The notes beneath the pieces were generated by a model. It was not told the origin of the DNA. It did no database searches and saw nothing but the letters and a program-made list of their open reading frames with translations. Source: Pseudomonadales bacterium (GTDB taxonomy: Bacteria > Pseudomonadota > Gammaproteobacteria > Pseudomonadales > Azotimanducaceae). From it: DNA of 32,965 nucleotides. This document shows, piece after piece, positions 15,962-24,151 of the stretch (the first letter of the stretch is position 1; every line of letters begins with the position of its first letter). The translations under genes and the position numbers were made by a program. The stretch is from positions 1 to 32,965 of the forward strand of contig JADHNJ010000029.1 in the NCBI GenBank assembly GCA_016779565.1. Reading direction: 5' to 3'.

Positions 15962-18223
15962 CTACCCTGCGGCATCCTCGATCGCTTTAAGGATTCTCGG
16001 CGGTGACATCGGCACATGATTCATCCGAACGCCCACGGCATTTGATACCGCATTACCTATGGCAGCCAGAGGCGGCACGATCGATGTTTCGCCAACGCCG
16101 CGAACACCGTACGGGTGATTCGGATTCGGAATTTCAAGGATTTGGGTGTCGATAAACGGCAAATCTGAGCACACAGGAATTCGATAATCTAAGAATCCTG
16201 GGTTCTGCAAGCAACCATCGTCGCCATAGATATACTCTTCGTTTAACGCCCATCCAATACCTTGGGCCGCGCCACCCTGAAACTGACCTTCCACGTAATC
16301 TGGATGGATCGCTTTACCGGCGTCCTGAATGACTGTATACCGCAGCACTCGGGTAGAACCCGTCTCTGGATCCACCTCAACGTCAACCAAATGACTGGCA
16401 AAAGAAACGCCCGCACCATCTGCGACCACTTCGTTATGACCCGCTATAGGCCCGCCAGTACGAGGAGATTTAGCCGCGATTTCTTTCAAGGTCAGGGGCG
16501 GCAGATTACTATTTTGCTTACCCTTGGCTCGAGCTTCACCCGCTTCCCAAACCACTTGGTCAACGGGGATATCCCAAGTTGCAGCGGCTCGTTGCTTCAA
16601 GACTTCAATTGCATTTCTAGCAGCGAAGATCGTTGCCATGCCGGAGGAAAATGTGCCACGGCTACCCTCGGTGGTGTCATTGTGTCCCAAGGAATTGGTG
16701 TCACCAATTGTCACCCGAACCTGGTCGTAGTCGATACCCAATTCTTCAGCGGCGATTAGGGCGAGCGACGCTCTTGATCCGCCCACGTCTACCGTCCCAA
16801 CGGTCAAATTGACCGACCCATCCACACCAATGTTCAAGTCCGTACAGGTTTGCCCACCGAAGTTAAACCAGAATCCACAAGCCATACCTCGGCCTTGGTT
16901 CTTACCCAGCCGGCGCTTCATATGGGGATGATCTTTAACGGCTTGCAGGGTGGGACCTATACCGATTGGCCCATAGATTGGCCCGTAAGATGCTTTGGTG
17001 CCCTTTTTAGCAGCGTTCTTGATCCTAAATTCGACCGCATCCATGCCCAGCTCAGCGGCAAGCATATCCATGACACTTTCGACCCCAAAGGCGGCCATCG
17101 GCGCTGATGGCGCCCGATAGGCTGCAACTTTAGGCCGGTTCACCAAAACATCGTAACCGACCGATTTTACATTTTTTAAATCGTAGCAGGCGAACGATGT
17201 CATCGCGCCAAACATGGCCCACATGCCTGGGAAGGCGCCGCTTTGATAGCGTAGTTCCGCCGTTGCTGCGGTGATACGTCCGTTTTTCTTAGCACCAATT
17301 TTGACATCGATCGAGGTCGACGATGTTGGCCCTGAAGCTCTGAACACCTCATCACGGGTCATCACAAGCTTCACCGGTCGGTTCGCCTTACGCGATAACT
17401 GCAGCGCTACCGGCTCTGTCCAAACGTGCGTTTTACCGCCAAAACCTCCACCGATTTCGGAGGAGGTCACTTTCAATTTTGCAACATCCAACCCTAAAAG
17501 CGTGGAGCACACATTTCTGAACGTGAAATGTCCCTGGGTAGTCACCCAGAGCTCACCGCTACCATCGGGCCCTAACTGCGCCAAACAGGCATGGGGTTCG
17601 ATATAACCTTGATGGGTTTGCTCGGTTTTGAAGGTCTTTTCAACAACGATATCGGCCTGAGCGAAGCCCGCCTCAACATCGCCATGACCGAACTCGCTGC
17701 GTTGCGCGACGTTAGAAGCAGTCGTTGGCGCCGGCTGGACACCCGCGGTGCGAACCCAGTCGTGAATAATCGGCGCGCCTTCTGCCATCGCCGCATCCAC
17801 ATCGGTGACATGAGGCAGCTTTTTGTAAGTCACTTTGATCAATTTTAGGGCTTTGTCGGCAGTTTCGCCATCGATCGCGGCAACGGCGGCAACCGCATGA
17901 CCATCGTACAGCGCACGACCCCTTGCCATGCAGTTCTCTAAGATATCCATCATGCTTCGATTACCACCGGTGTGATCAGGAAAATCATCCCCGGTCACAA
18001 TGGCTTTAACACCCGGTAACTTTGCCGCTTTGCTGGTGTCGATTTTCTTGATCAATGCATGGGCATGAGGCGATCGTAAAACTTTGGCAACCAACTGCCC
18101 GGCGGCATTTACATCAGCGCCATATTTGGCTCGTCCTGTCACTTTGTCGATTCCATCTGGGCGATTAACCCGGCTACCCACAAGGTTAAAACCCTGATTT
18201 GTGTACGCTGTTTCGTAAGGCAT
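15962..18223 (-). CDS. xanthine dehydrogenase family molybdopterin-binding (large) subunit
   Basis: A 753-residue catalytic subunit of a molybdenum hydroxylase (CoxL/4-hydroxybenzoyl-CoA reductase alpha/XdhB type). N-terminal GSRVNRPDGIDKVTGRAKYG is followed by the cofactor loop GGGFGGKTHVWTEP. AYRAPSAPMAAFG replaces the AYRCSFR loop of form I CO dehydrogenase, which argues against CO as substrate. The base-type Glu is in GVGETSIVPP (Glu712 from the chosen start). The enzyme would hydroxylate a heteroaromatic compound or aldehyde, but the substrate is unknown. The frame opens at 18253, but AGGAAGGAAG precedes ATG 18223, which I take as the start. The gene lies 151 bases after the 2Fe-2S subunit gene. 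No CoxD/XdhC-type maturation gene is visible. Confidence 0.92.
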   Translation of the reverse strand: MPYETAYTNQGFNLVGSRVNRPDGIDKVTGRAKYGADVNAAGQLVAKVLRSPHAHALIKKIDTSKAAKLPGVKAIVTGDDFPDHTGGNRSMMDILENCMARGRALYDGHAVAAVAAIDGETADKALKLIKVTYKKLPHVTDVDAAMAEGAPIIHDWVRTAGVQPAPTTASNVAQRSEFGHGDVEAGFAQADIVVEKTFKTEQTHQGYIEPHACLAQLGPDGSGELWVTTQGHFTFRNVCSTLLGLDVAKLKVTSSEIGGGFGGKTHVWTEPVALQLSRKANRPVKLVMTRDEVFRASGPTSSTSIDVKIGAKKNGRITAATAELRYQSGAFPGMWAMFGAMTSFACYDLKNVKSVGYDVLVNRPKVAAYRAPSAPMAAFGVESVMDMLAAELGMDAVEFRIKNAAKKGTKASYGPIYGPIGIGPTLQAVKDHPHMKRRLGKNQGRGMACGFWFNFGGQTCTDLNIGVDGSVNLTVGTVDVGGSRASLALIAAEELGIDYDQVRVTIGDTNSLGHNDTTEGSRGTFSSGMATIFAARNAIEVLKQRAAATWDIPVDQVVWEAGEARAKGKQNSNLPPLTLKEIAAKSPRTGGPIAGHNEVVADGAGVSFASHLVDVEVDPETGSTRVLRYTVIQDAGKAIHPDYVEGQFQGGAAQGIGWALNEEYIYGDDGCLQNPGFLDYRIPVCSDLPFIDTQILEIPNPNHPYGVRGVGETSIVPPLAAIGNAVSNAVGVRMNHVPMSPPRILKAIEDAAG

Positions 18224-18374
18224 AGTGTGCTTCCTTCCTGTGACCTCTGACATCTGTTTGCTATTTGTGGCTAACGCTTAAAACCACATCTCATCATTAA
18301 CTGCTTAAGGTTTTCTCCGGTGGATGGCCTTTGCATTGACTGCATCTGGCGGCTCCGGCAACCCAATCCCTAAT

Positions 18375-18860
18375 CTACGACTTGCGCCCTTTGCGCATAA
18401 TCTTAGCCGCCGCCTGAACAGCTCTGACAATTTTGTCATAGCCAGTGCATCGACACAGATTCCCGGCTAGACCATATCGGATTTCTTCCTCTGTGGGATT
18501 CGGATTGCGTTCTAATAACGCTTTCGCTGCAACAAGAAATCCCGGCGTGCAAATACCACACTGCAATGCTGCGTTTTCAATAAACTGCACTTGCAAAGGG
18601 TGTAACTCGCCATTTTCCGACATCCCCTCTACTGTGCCGACTTCGCGGCCCTCTGCTTCTGCACCGAGCACCAAGCAAGCACACACCAACCGCCCATCTA
18701 AAGTGATCGAACAAGCACCGCAGTCGCCGGTGCCGCAGCCCTCTTTGACCCCGGTTAAGTTCAGCCGATTTCTGAGAACATCTAACAATGATTCGCTCGG
18801 TGGGCAGACGAACTGAACGGCATCACCATTGACTGTTGTTGAAACTGTTACCCCATTCAT
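18375..18860 (-). CDS. molybdenum hydroxylase [2Fe-2S] small subunit
   Basis: A 161-residue iron-sulfur subunit of the CoxS/HcrC type. The plant-ferredoxin-like N-terminal domain binds the first cluster with Cys42, Cys47, Cys50 and Cys60 or 62 (GCGTGDCGAC and VCAC). The C-terminal four-helix domain binds the second with Cys101, Cys104, Cys136 and Cys138 (CGICTPG and CRCTG). It relays electrons from the molybdenum site to FAD. The start overlaps the stop of the FAD-subunit gene by four bases (ATGA type), showing translational coupling. It has the usual family length. Confidence 0.95.
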   Translation of the reverse strand: MNGVTVSTTVNGDAVQFVCPPSESLLDVLRNRLNLTGVKEGCGTGDCGACSITLDGRLVCACLVLGAEAEGREVGTVEGMSENGELHPLQVQFIENAALQCGICTPGFLVAAKALLERNPNPTEEEIRYGLAGNLCRCTGYDKIVRAVQAAAKIMRKGRKS

Positions 18861-19717
18861 TTCCGACCTCCGGCTCTTTCAAATGCAAGTAAAGCGGCAC
18901 GGCGTCCTAGTACCCCGGCAACTTTTGTGCGGTACTCGACGGTACCTCGTTTATCATCAATCGGGTTACAGGCAGCTCGACAGGCTTTTGCCATCTTTTC
19001 TAGCGCTGCATCATCTAACTTAGTCCCGATCAGAGCTCTTGCGGCGGCCGGCACACTGATCGCCGTTGGGGCAACTGCGCCTAAAACAACTTTTGCTGTT
19101 TTAACCACACCTCGAGCCAGCGTTAAATTTACCGCCGCGCTCACAACCGCGATATCCATCTCAGTTCGAGGTGTAAATCGCAGGTAAGCATCACCAGATT
19201 TTGGCGCTCTCGCAGGTAACACAATGGCCTCGATAAACTCCCCATGTCCTAAGCTCGTGCGACCCGGACCCAACACAATTTTATCCACGCTGACTCTGCG
19301 CTTACCGTTGGGCCCAATCACCAGCGCTTTAGCGCCAGCAGCGATTAACGCCGGGACGCTGTCTGCAGCAGGTGAGGCATTACAGAGGTTTCCCACGACC
19401 GTACAGCGACCTTGAATTTGATCCGAACCGATTAAATTGGCCGCCTCAACAACCCCTGGCCAGAGGGTTCGTAACTTTTCAGATTCCCCTAGTTCGGCCG
19501 CTGGTACTGCGCCGCCAATGTGCACACCGCTGGCTGCAACGGTTAATGCTGCCATGGTGTCTATGCGCTTAACATCAACCACTAAATCCGGTTCAATGGC
19601 GCCCATTTTCATCCGGACCAAAAGATCAGTACCTCCCGCTAATACGTGAGAGACCCCCTTTTCTGCTGCAAGCAGCGAGACCGCAGCTTTTGTCGTAGTT
19701 GGCGACTCAAATCTCAT
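18857..19717 (-). CDS. molybdenum hydroxylase FAD-binding medium subunit
   Basis: A 286-residue flavoprotein subunit of the CoxM/HcrB type and the first gene of the operon. The FAD pyrophosphate motif AGGTDLLVRM lies near residues 22-31, and the second FAD block GNLCNASPAADSVPALI follows near 109-125. The C-terminal domain includes the typical LIGTKLDDAALEKMAKACR stretch. It passes electrons from the 2Fe-2S subunit to an external acceptor. The start is ATG with GAGGG upstream. The operon order M-S-L-MoaD-like runs on the minus strand, and the 0.65 kb upstream is free of genes. Confidence 0.94.
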   Translation of the reverse strand: MRFESPTTTKAAVSLLAAEKGVSHVLAGGTDLLVRMKMGAIEPDLVVDVKRIDTMAALTVAASGVHIGGAVPAAELGESEKLRTLWPGVVEAANLIGSDQIQGRCTVVGNLCNASPAADSVPALIAAGAKALVIGPNGKRRVSVDKIVLGPGRTSLGHGEFIEAIVLPARAPKSGDAYLRFTPRTEMDIAVVSAAVNLTLARGVVKTAKVVLGAVAPTAISVPAAARALIGTKLDDAALEKMAKACRAACNPIDDKRGTVEYRTKVAGVLGRRAALLAFERAGGRK

Positions 19718-19750
19718 AGTTTCCCTCTTGTCTTATCTACTGTCGGTTAA

Positions 19751-19773
19751 CGCGGTTACGCCGCGGATTTTTT
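19751..19773 (+). terminator. terminator-like hairpin with T6, opposite the Mo-hydroxylase leader
   Basis: CGCGG (19751-19755), loop TTACG and CCGCG (19761-19765) form a five-pair all-GC stem followed by GATTTTTT. The polarity fits termination of plus-strand transcription, yet no plus-strand gene ends nearby. On the minus strand the same hairpin sits in the 5' leader, about 35 bases before the FAD-subunit start. Confidence 0.4.
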
Positions 19774-19960
19774 GCCTCTGGCATTCTTCCCAGTCTAGTT
19801 CTTTTTGACCTGACATCGGGTTTGCCTTCTTGCGTTATTTCTTCCCTGTTCTTGGCCCTTAGCGTATTCATATTGGCCTGCTGAAGGCTTTAGCCCTTCG
19901 GTCATTATCTCAGTCTGCTGCTAGTGCTTAGTTTGATTCCTTTTACCTACCTTACCTATC

Positions 19961-19990
19961 TTCCTTTCCTTTCCTTTCCTTCCTTTCCTT
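19961..19990. repeat. pentanucleotide tract (TTCCT)n
   Basis: Thirty pure-pyrimidine bases: four perfect TTCCT units followed by a slipped TCCTT TCCTT pair. The tract lies 244 bases upstream of the Mo-hydroxylase operon start and about 385 bases before the esterase start. On the operon strand it is a purine tract made of AGGAA units. Confidence 0.85.
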
Positions 19991-20375
19991 GCCTTGCTCT
20001 ACCATATCTTGCTTTCAATTAATGCCGCCCTCATTCAAGCAGGGCTTGCCTTAACCTAAGCGCTCGCCATTTCAAAAACCCACCGTTCTTGGCATCTTTC
20101 TGCGGCGACTGGTCGTTGATTTCTGCGGTGATTGGCTCCTAACGCGCTCCTTGTAAGCCTCACCAAACCTTAGCCTCTATCTAAACGTAGACCCGTGTGC
20201 AAATCAATGTCCTCATCTATTTTTTTCGTCGCACGAAGTTATCTACTGAAAGCCGCTTTGACCCATCCCGCACTAAATGGGAAGATCCAAAGCATAAAAG
20301 ACTGAACGCTGATGTGCAGACTGAGATCAGCCTCTGCAAGCACTTTCTTCCACTACCTTGACTGAGATCAATTCT

Positions 20376-21845
20376 ATGACCCGCTCTGACTATGAACCCA
20401 TCGTAGAACTTTCTGATGGACCCATTCTTGGTCGCCTAAAAGATGACCTACTTTTATTTGCTGGCATACCCTACGCCGCACCTCCGATTGGCGCTCTTCG
20501 CTTTAAGACAGCGCAAGCGGTGACACCTTGGTCCGATATTTTAGATACCACTCGATTTGGCCCAGCAGCCCCGCAAATCCCCTCAGGCGGTATGACCGAT
20601 CGCGTGCCTGTTCGCTGGGATGAGGACTGTTTGACATTGAACGTTCAGACGCCAGGACTTGAAGGCACTGGTCGCCCAGTTTTGGTTTGGATTCATGGCG
20701 GCGGTTACCGATCCGGTCAAGGCGCTATCCCCTGGTACAACGGCGAAAGTTTTGCCAAACGTGGCGATATCGTCGTTGTCACCATCAATTATCGATTGGG
20801 CGCGCTAGGGTTCACGGATCTTTCATCTTTTGCTCCTGACTATGAGACTTCAGGCGTTAATGGGCTTATGGATCAAATCACCGCACTCGAGTGGGTTAGG
20901 CAGCATATTCACCAATTTGGCGGTGATCCTAATCGAGTCACCATCGCTGGCGAATCCGCCGGCGGATTTTCGGTCACCAGTCTGCTTGGGTCACCTCGGG
21001 CAGCTGGCTTGTTTCACCGAGCTATACCCCAAAGCGGCGCAGCACATCATACGCTCTCAGAGGAACATGGAAGACGTGTCGCAACCCTCTTGCTAGAAGA
21101 GACTCAAAGTCAGAGTGTCGCCGACCTCGTTAACTGTCCCGTACAAGAATTACTCGAGGCACAAAACCGCGTAACGAGCCGATATCATGAGGAAGGGCAC
21201 TCTCCTGGTGTGCAAGCTTTCTATCCCGTCGAAGGCAACAATCCGGTGTTACCCCAGCCGCTTCTGAGCGCCATCAAAGCGGGTTACGGGGCCACGATCC
21301 CGGTCTTAACCGGCACTAACAAAGATGAGGCATCACTGTTTATCATGACTGAGGTCAGCGAAACCAAGGCGCGCTCCGATGCCCTACTTTATGGCAGTGA
21401 GCAACTATTCGATGCTTATCAGGCTAGGCTTCCAGATTTCAGCGCTACCGAACTCGCGGTACAACTGTCGACAGATCACGGGTTTAAAGTACCTGCCATC
21501 CGGTTAGCTGAACTGCGTGAGCAGACAGGCAGCAAAACCTATCTCTACCAGTTTAATTGGGAGTCACGGGCTGGGAATCTCAAAGCAACTCACGCGCTTG
21601 AGATTCCTTTTACATTTAATGTCTTAGAGGCCCCTGGCGTCAGTGCTTTTACTGGACCGGGCCCGTTGCCTTTTGCCCTTGCAGAAAACATGCATCATGT
21701 CTGGTGCGAATTTATTCAAGGCAAGGATCCCGATTGGCCGCCGTACCGATGTGCTGACCGAGCCGTGATGCATTTTAATGATGTCTCTGAGGTTAAGACG
21801 CTAGATTTTGCTGACTTCTTGCCGATTTGGTCAGACATCCGTTAA
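20376..21845 (+). CDS. type-B carboxylesterase
   Basis: A 489-residue alpha/beta hydrolase of the carboxylesterase/cholinesterase family, acting on carboxylic esters. The oxyanion segment VLVWIHGGGYRSG and the nucleophile elbow GESAGG (Ser194 from the chosen start) are intact. The acid is probably the Glu in GTNKDEASLF and the base the His in KATHALEIPF. No signal peptide is seen, unlike many family members, so it is probably cytoplasmic. The frame also allows a TTG six codons upstream (20358), but neither start has a strong ribosome-binding site, and I prefer the ATG at 20376. The gene is divergent from the Mo-hydroxylase operon and convergent with the deazaflavin nitroreductase gene. Confidence 0.92.
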   Translation: MTRSDYEPIVELSDGPILGRLKDDLLLFAGIPYAAPPIGALRFKTAQAVTPWSDILDTTRFGPAAPQIPSGGMTDRVPVRWDEDCLTLNVQTPGLEGTGRPVLVWIHGGGYRSGQGAIPWYNGESFAKRGDIVVVTINYRLGALGFTDLSSFAPDYETSGVNGLMDQITALEWVRQHIHQFGGDPNRVTIAGESAGGFSVTSLLGSPRAAGLFHRAIPQSGAAHHTLSEEHGRRVATLLLEETQSQSVADLVNCPVQELLEAQNRVTSRYHEEGHSPGVQAFYPVEGNNPVLPQPLLSAIKAGYGATIPVLTGTNKDEASLFIMTEVSETKARSDALLYGSEQLFDAYQARLPDFSATELAVQLSTDHGFKVPAIRLAELREQTGSKTYLYQFNWESRAGNLKATHALEIPFTFNVLEAPGVSAFTGPGPLPFALAENMHHVWCEFIQGKDPDWPPYRCADRAVMHFNDVSEVKTLDFADFLPIWSDIR

Positions 21846-21868
21846 CAGGCACTAGCCTCTCGGGCCTT

Positions 21869-22321
21869 TCAGACGGAGCCATCCAAAGGCCGCACCCTTA
21901 AGACAACGTGTCGAGTTGCCGCCCGAGCAAGGTCCTTAGGGTTTGGTTCTAGCTTTAGATTAAGCCTGATTCCCGCAAAGAAGGCGTCAGCAAAATTGTG
22001 CTCGATTAGTTGCTTTATTTCCTTTTCGATGCGCTCAACATCTTGGCTCTCCACCGACGCCTCTGCACTGTGTTGGCGGCCACGGTACCAGATCGTAAGC
22101 TTGGGGCGATCAATGAAATTCTTCCACCAAATGTTGGAGGCAAGTGTCAGACACACCAATTCCTTGCCATCTGCTGCAAAACTCACGGGCAACGAATACT
22201 GCTTGCCGGTTCGCCGTCCGGTGATGTCGAGCACCATGAGCTGAAAGCTGAGCAGTCCGTGCACTCTACTTCGCAACAGCCCTATGACTAAAGGATTTAT
22301 CCATCGAAAAAACGTTTTCAC
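21869..22321 (-). CDS. DDN-like deazaflavin (F420)-dependent nitroreductase family protein
   Basis: A 150-residue split-barrel protein of the family that includes mycobacterial Ddn. Recognisable are LDITGRRTGKQYSLPVSF near the N-terminus, then LASNIWWKNFIDRPKLTIWY, the usual cofactor-side segment. Characterised members use reduced F420, and most proteobacterial copies are untested. The N-terminal helix (FFRWINPLVIGLLRS) could touch the membrane, as in Ddn. The start is GTG at 22321, with an AAGGGG run upstream. The gene is divergent from the GPH symporter gene across 322 bases that contain the palindromes listed separately, and it may share regulation with it. Confidence 0.83.
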   Translation of the reverse strand: MKTFFRWINPLVIGLLRSRVHGLLSFQLMVLDITGRRTGKQYSLPVSFAADGKELVCLTLASNIWWKNFIDRPKLTIWYRGRQHSAEASVESQDVERIEKEIKQLIEHNFADAFFAGIRLNLKLEPNPKDLARAATRHVVLRVRPLDGSV

Positions 22322-22435
22322 CTAACACCCCTTTTTGCTCTGCGTTATTACGTCGTGCAGCCGACACAAGATTCATCCCGATCGCATCAAGACGGCCGTA
22401 AGAATTTCCTTCGCAAGGTTTTTCATGCGCCGTGT

Positions 22436-22447
22436 CTAAGCGCTTAG
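22436..22447. promoter_or_regulatory. palindrome CTAAGCGCTTAG, LacI-family-like operator
   Basis: A perfect 12-base palindrome with central CG. TAAGCGCTTA has the core of LacI/CcpA-type operators (family form TGTAAGCGCTTACA). It lies 115 bases before the nitroreductase start and about 197 bases before the symporter start. Confidence 0.5.
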
Positions 22448-22523
22448 AAGCGCGGGTTACCGGCCCAAGACAGCTTCCGGTCAGCCTTACTGATTCCCCA
22501 AAAAGTCATAGCCCAAGCTCATT

Positions 22524-22564
22524 GCTCGTCATAAGCGCTTAAGTCAACTCTAGGACGAGCGCTC
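22524..22564. promoter_or_regulatory. second TAAGCGCTTA palindrome framed by inverted repeat GCTCGTC/GACGAGC
   Basis: TAAGCGCTTA repeats exactly at 22532-22541. Around it, GCTCGTC (22524-22530) and GACGAGC (22554-22560) form a seven-base inverted repeat. A third palindrome, GAGCGCTC, is at 22557-22564, directly before the candidate -35 box of the symporter gene. The arrangement looks like an operator cluster. Confidence 0.5.
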
Positions 22565-22567
22565 AAA

Positions 22568-22597
22568 TTGATCCTCTGACCATCGACCTGCTATGGT
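22568..22597 (+). promoter_or_regulatory. candidate sigma70 promoter for the GPH symporter gene
   Basis: TTGATC (22568-22573) and TATGGT (22592-22597) are separated by 18 bases, and each matches four of six consensus positions. The start would be near 22604, about 40 bases before the ATG. Confidence 0.3.
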
Positions 22598-22643
22598 GAA
22601 AACCAACATTGCAAACTTGATCTGCGCCTAGGGCGATATCCAT

Positions 22644-24002
22644 ATGCTTAACCTTCGCTTTTTAGCTGCGCGATCCCCAGACTACGATCGGCTGCCAACA
22701 GGGGTCATCGTTGCCTACGCGGCGCCTCGCATTGCTTTTGGCATCATGGGTACGCTGTTTACCGTTTACTTCATGAAATTCGCCACTGACGTGTTGCTGA
22801 TTGCACCCGCTGTGGTGGGGACAATTCTTGCTGCTGCCAGACTTTGGGACGGGGTAACCGATCCGGTGATTGGTTTTCTGTCCGATCGTACCAAGTCTCT
22901 GATTGGTCGAAGACGGGTTTGGTTATTTTGCGCGGCCTTTCCTATGGCGCTATCCCTCGTTGGAATTTGGTCACCACCCACCCTGTTATCTGGGACCATG
23001 CTAATCGTATGGATGACGATCTGTCTGCTTTTATATGAAACCGCACAAACGGCTTTTTTTGTGCCCCATGGGGCATTATCGATCGAGTTGACGACCGACT
23101 ACCACGAGCGAACACGCCTCTATGGCTTTAGTCATATGATTGGTATTTTTGGCGTTGCGGCCGGCCTCTTGTCGCTGCAGTTCATGCAAGATGCGGCCGA
23201 TAAACGTCAGTTTGCTTTTGAATTATCCGTTTTTGCAGCTGTCTGCATTAGCGCACTCGTTTTATGGACGACGTTCAGACTGCCCGAACGGACGCATTAT
23301 CAAGGTCGCGCCTTTAAAAATCCGTTCCAAACGTTTATGGACGTTTTTCGCAATCCTCACTCTCGATTGCTCCTCATCGTTTATGGAATCGAAACCTTCG
23401 GCGGCGCAACACTCGGGATGCTGGCCGCTTATGCCGCCGAGTACGTGGTCCAAATGGATTCGCTGGTCATCATACTTATCGTTTACCAGCTGCCCCAATT
23501 CTTGTTTGCTCCGCTTTGGATTAAGGGCTCTAAAATCATCGGCAAACGTAATCTTTGGATTATCGGCACCCTCATCTCTGCCTTATCCTTTGGCAGCCTC
23601 TTTTTTGCTGGCGCTGGCGACGATCTGTATGTTTATCTTTGTTGCTTTTTCGCAGGTGTCGGTGGCGGCGCTGGTGCCGTGTTACCACCATCGATCCAAG
23701 CAGACATCGTTGACTATGACGAATTTATTACCGAAGAACGCAAGGAAGGAGCTTATCTTGCGGTTTGGAATTTAGTGCGCAAAATCGCCAGTTCGGTCAC
23801 CGCATTTGTCATTGGTCTTGCGCTGCAGTTCTCTGGCTTTGAACCCAATACCACCCAATCAGCAGAAACCCAAGATACCATTCGCTGGCTTTTAGCGCTC
23901 ATGCCGTGCGGCTGCTATCTTATTGGTGCAATACTGCTGACCCGGTTCTCCTTTAACGAGGCAGAGCACAAGGCTGTAAGACGTGTTTTAGACGAGCGCT
24001 AA
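22644..24002 (+). CDS. GPH-family (MelB-like) sugar:cation symporter, MFS
   Basis: A 452-residue integral membrane protein with about 12 predicted hydrophobic segments. WDGVTDPVIGFLSDRTKS (68-85) matches the glycoside-pentoside-hexuronide family signature. Asp69 and Asp73 have the spacing of the two Asp residues that form the cation site of MelB, and GRRRVW follows in the cytoplasmic loop. The second half carries the matching DYDEFITEERKEGAYLAVWNL block. It should import a sugar or glycoside with H+ or Na+. The upstream palindromes suggest control by a LacI-type repressor, which is not in this window. The aldo/keto reductase gene follows 149 bases later on the same strand. Confidence 0.92.
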   Translation: MLNLRFLAARSPDYDRLPTGVIVAYAAPRIAFGIMGTLFTVYFMKFATDVLLIAPAVVGTILAAARLWDGVTDPVIGFLSDRTKSLIGRRRVWLFCAAFPMALSLVGIWSPPTLLSGTMLIVWMTICLLLYETAQTAFFVPHGALSIELTTDYHERTRLYGFSHMIGIFGVAAGLLSLQFMQDAADKRQFAFELSVFAAVCISALVLWTTFRLPERTHYQGRAFKNPFQTFMDVFRNPHSRLLLIVYGIETFGGATLGMLAAYAAEYVVQMDSLVIILIVYQLPQFLFAPLWIKGSKIIGKRNLWIIGTLISALSFGSLFFAGAGDDLYVYLCCFFAGVGGGAGAVLPPSIQADIVDYDEFITEERKEGAYLAVWNLVRKIASSVTAFVIGLALQFSGFEPNTTQSAETQDTIRWLLALMPCGCYLIGAILLTRFSFNEAEHKAVRRVLDER

Positions 24003-24151
24003 CCGGCTATAAATCCCAATCGCTTTTGGAGCTTCTGTCCTGAGACTGCTATATTGCCCTGGCAGTTTTTCTAGCTCATTGTTGTAGCTGATTATAGCCG
24101 CACTCACTCAGACCAGCGCCAACTTATCGAGGGAATAGACCGGGGACTAAC

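Larger units (their letters stand above)
19718..20375. other. 0.65 kb gene-free divergent leader region
   Basis: This lies between the divergent Mo-hydroxylase operon and the carboxylesterase gene. No coding frame is convincing. It is pyrimidine-rich on the plus strand and contains a terminator-like hairpin (19751-19773), a TTCCT pentamer tract (19961-19990), a TAAGCGCT octamer (20057-20064) and a 16-base imperfect direct repeat (20097-20112 and 20120-20135). It presumably holds both promoters, but I could not assign -35/-10 boxes with confidence. Confidence 0.6.
22322..22643. other. 322-bp divergent intergenic region with palindromes
   Basis: No gene is present. The region separates the deazaflavin nitroreductase and the GPH symporter genes. 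It holds three AGCGCT-centred palindromes and a candidate promoter for the symporter, each listed separately. Confidence 0.6.

Noticed and set aside
15962-18223. Assignment of the Mo-hydroxylase as aerobic CO dehydrogenase
   Set aside because: The large subunit has AYRAPSAP instead of the AYRCSFR loop of true CoxL, and no cox accessory genes are present.
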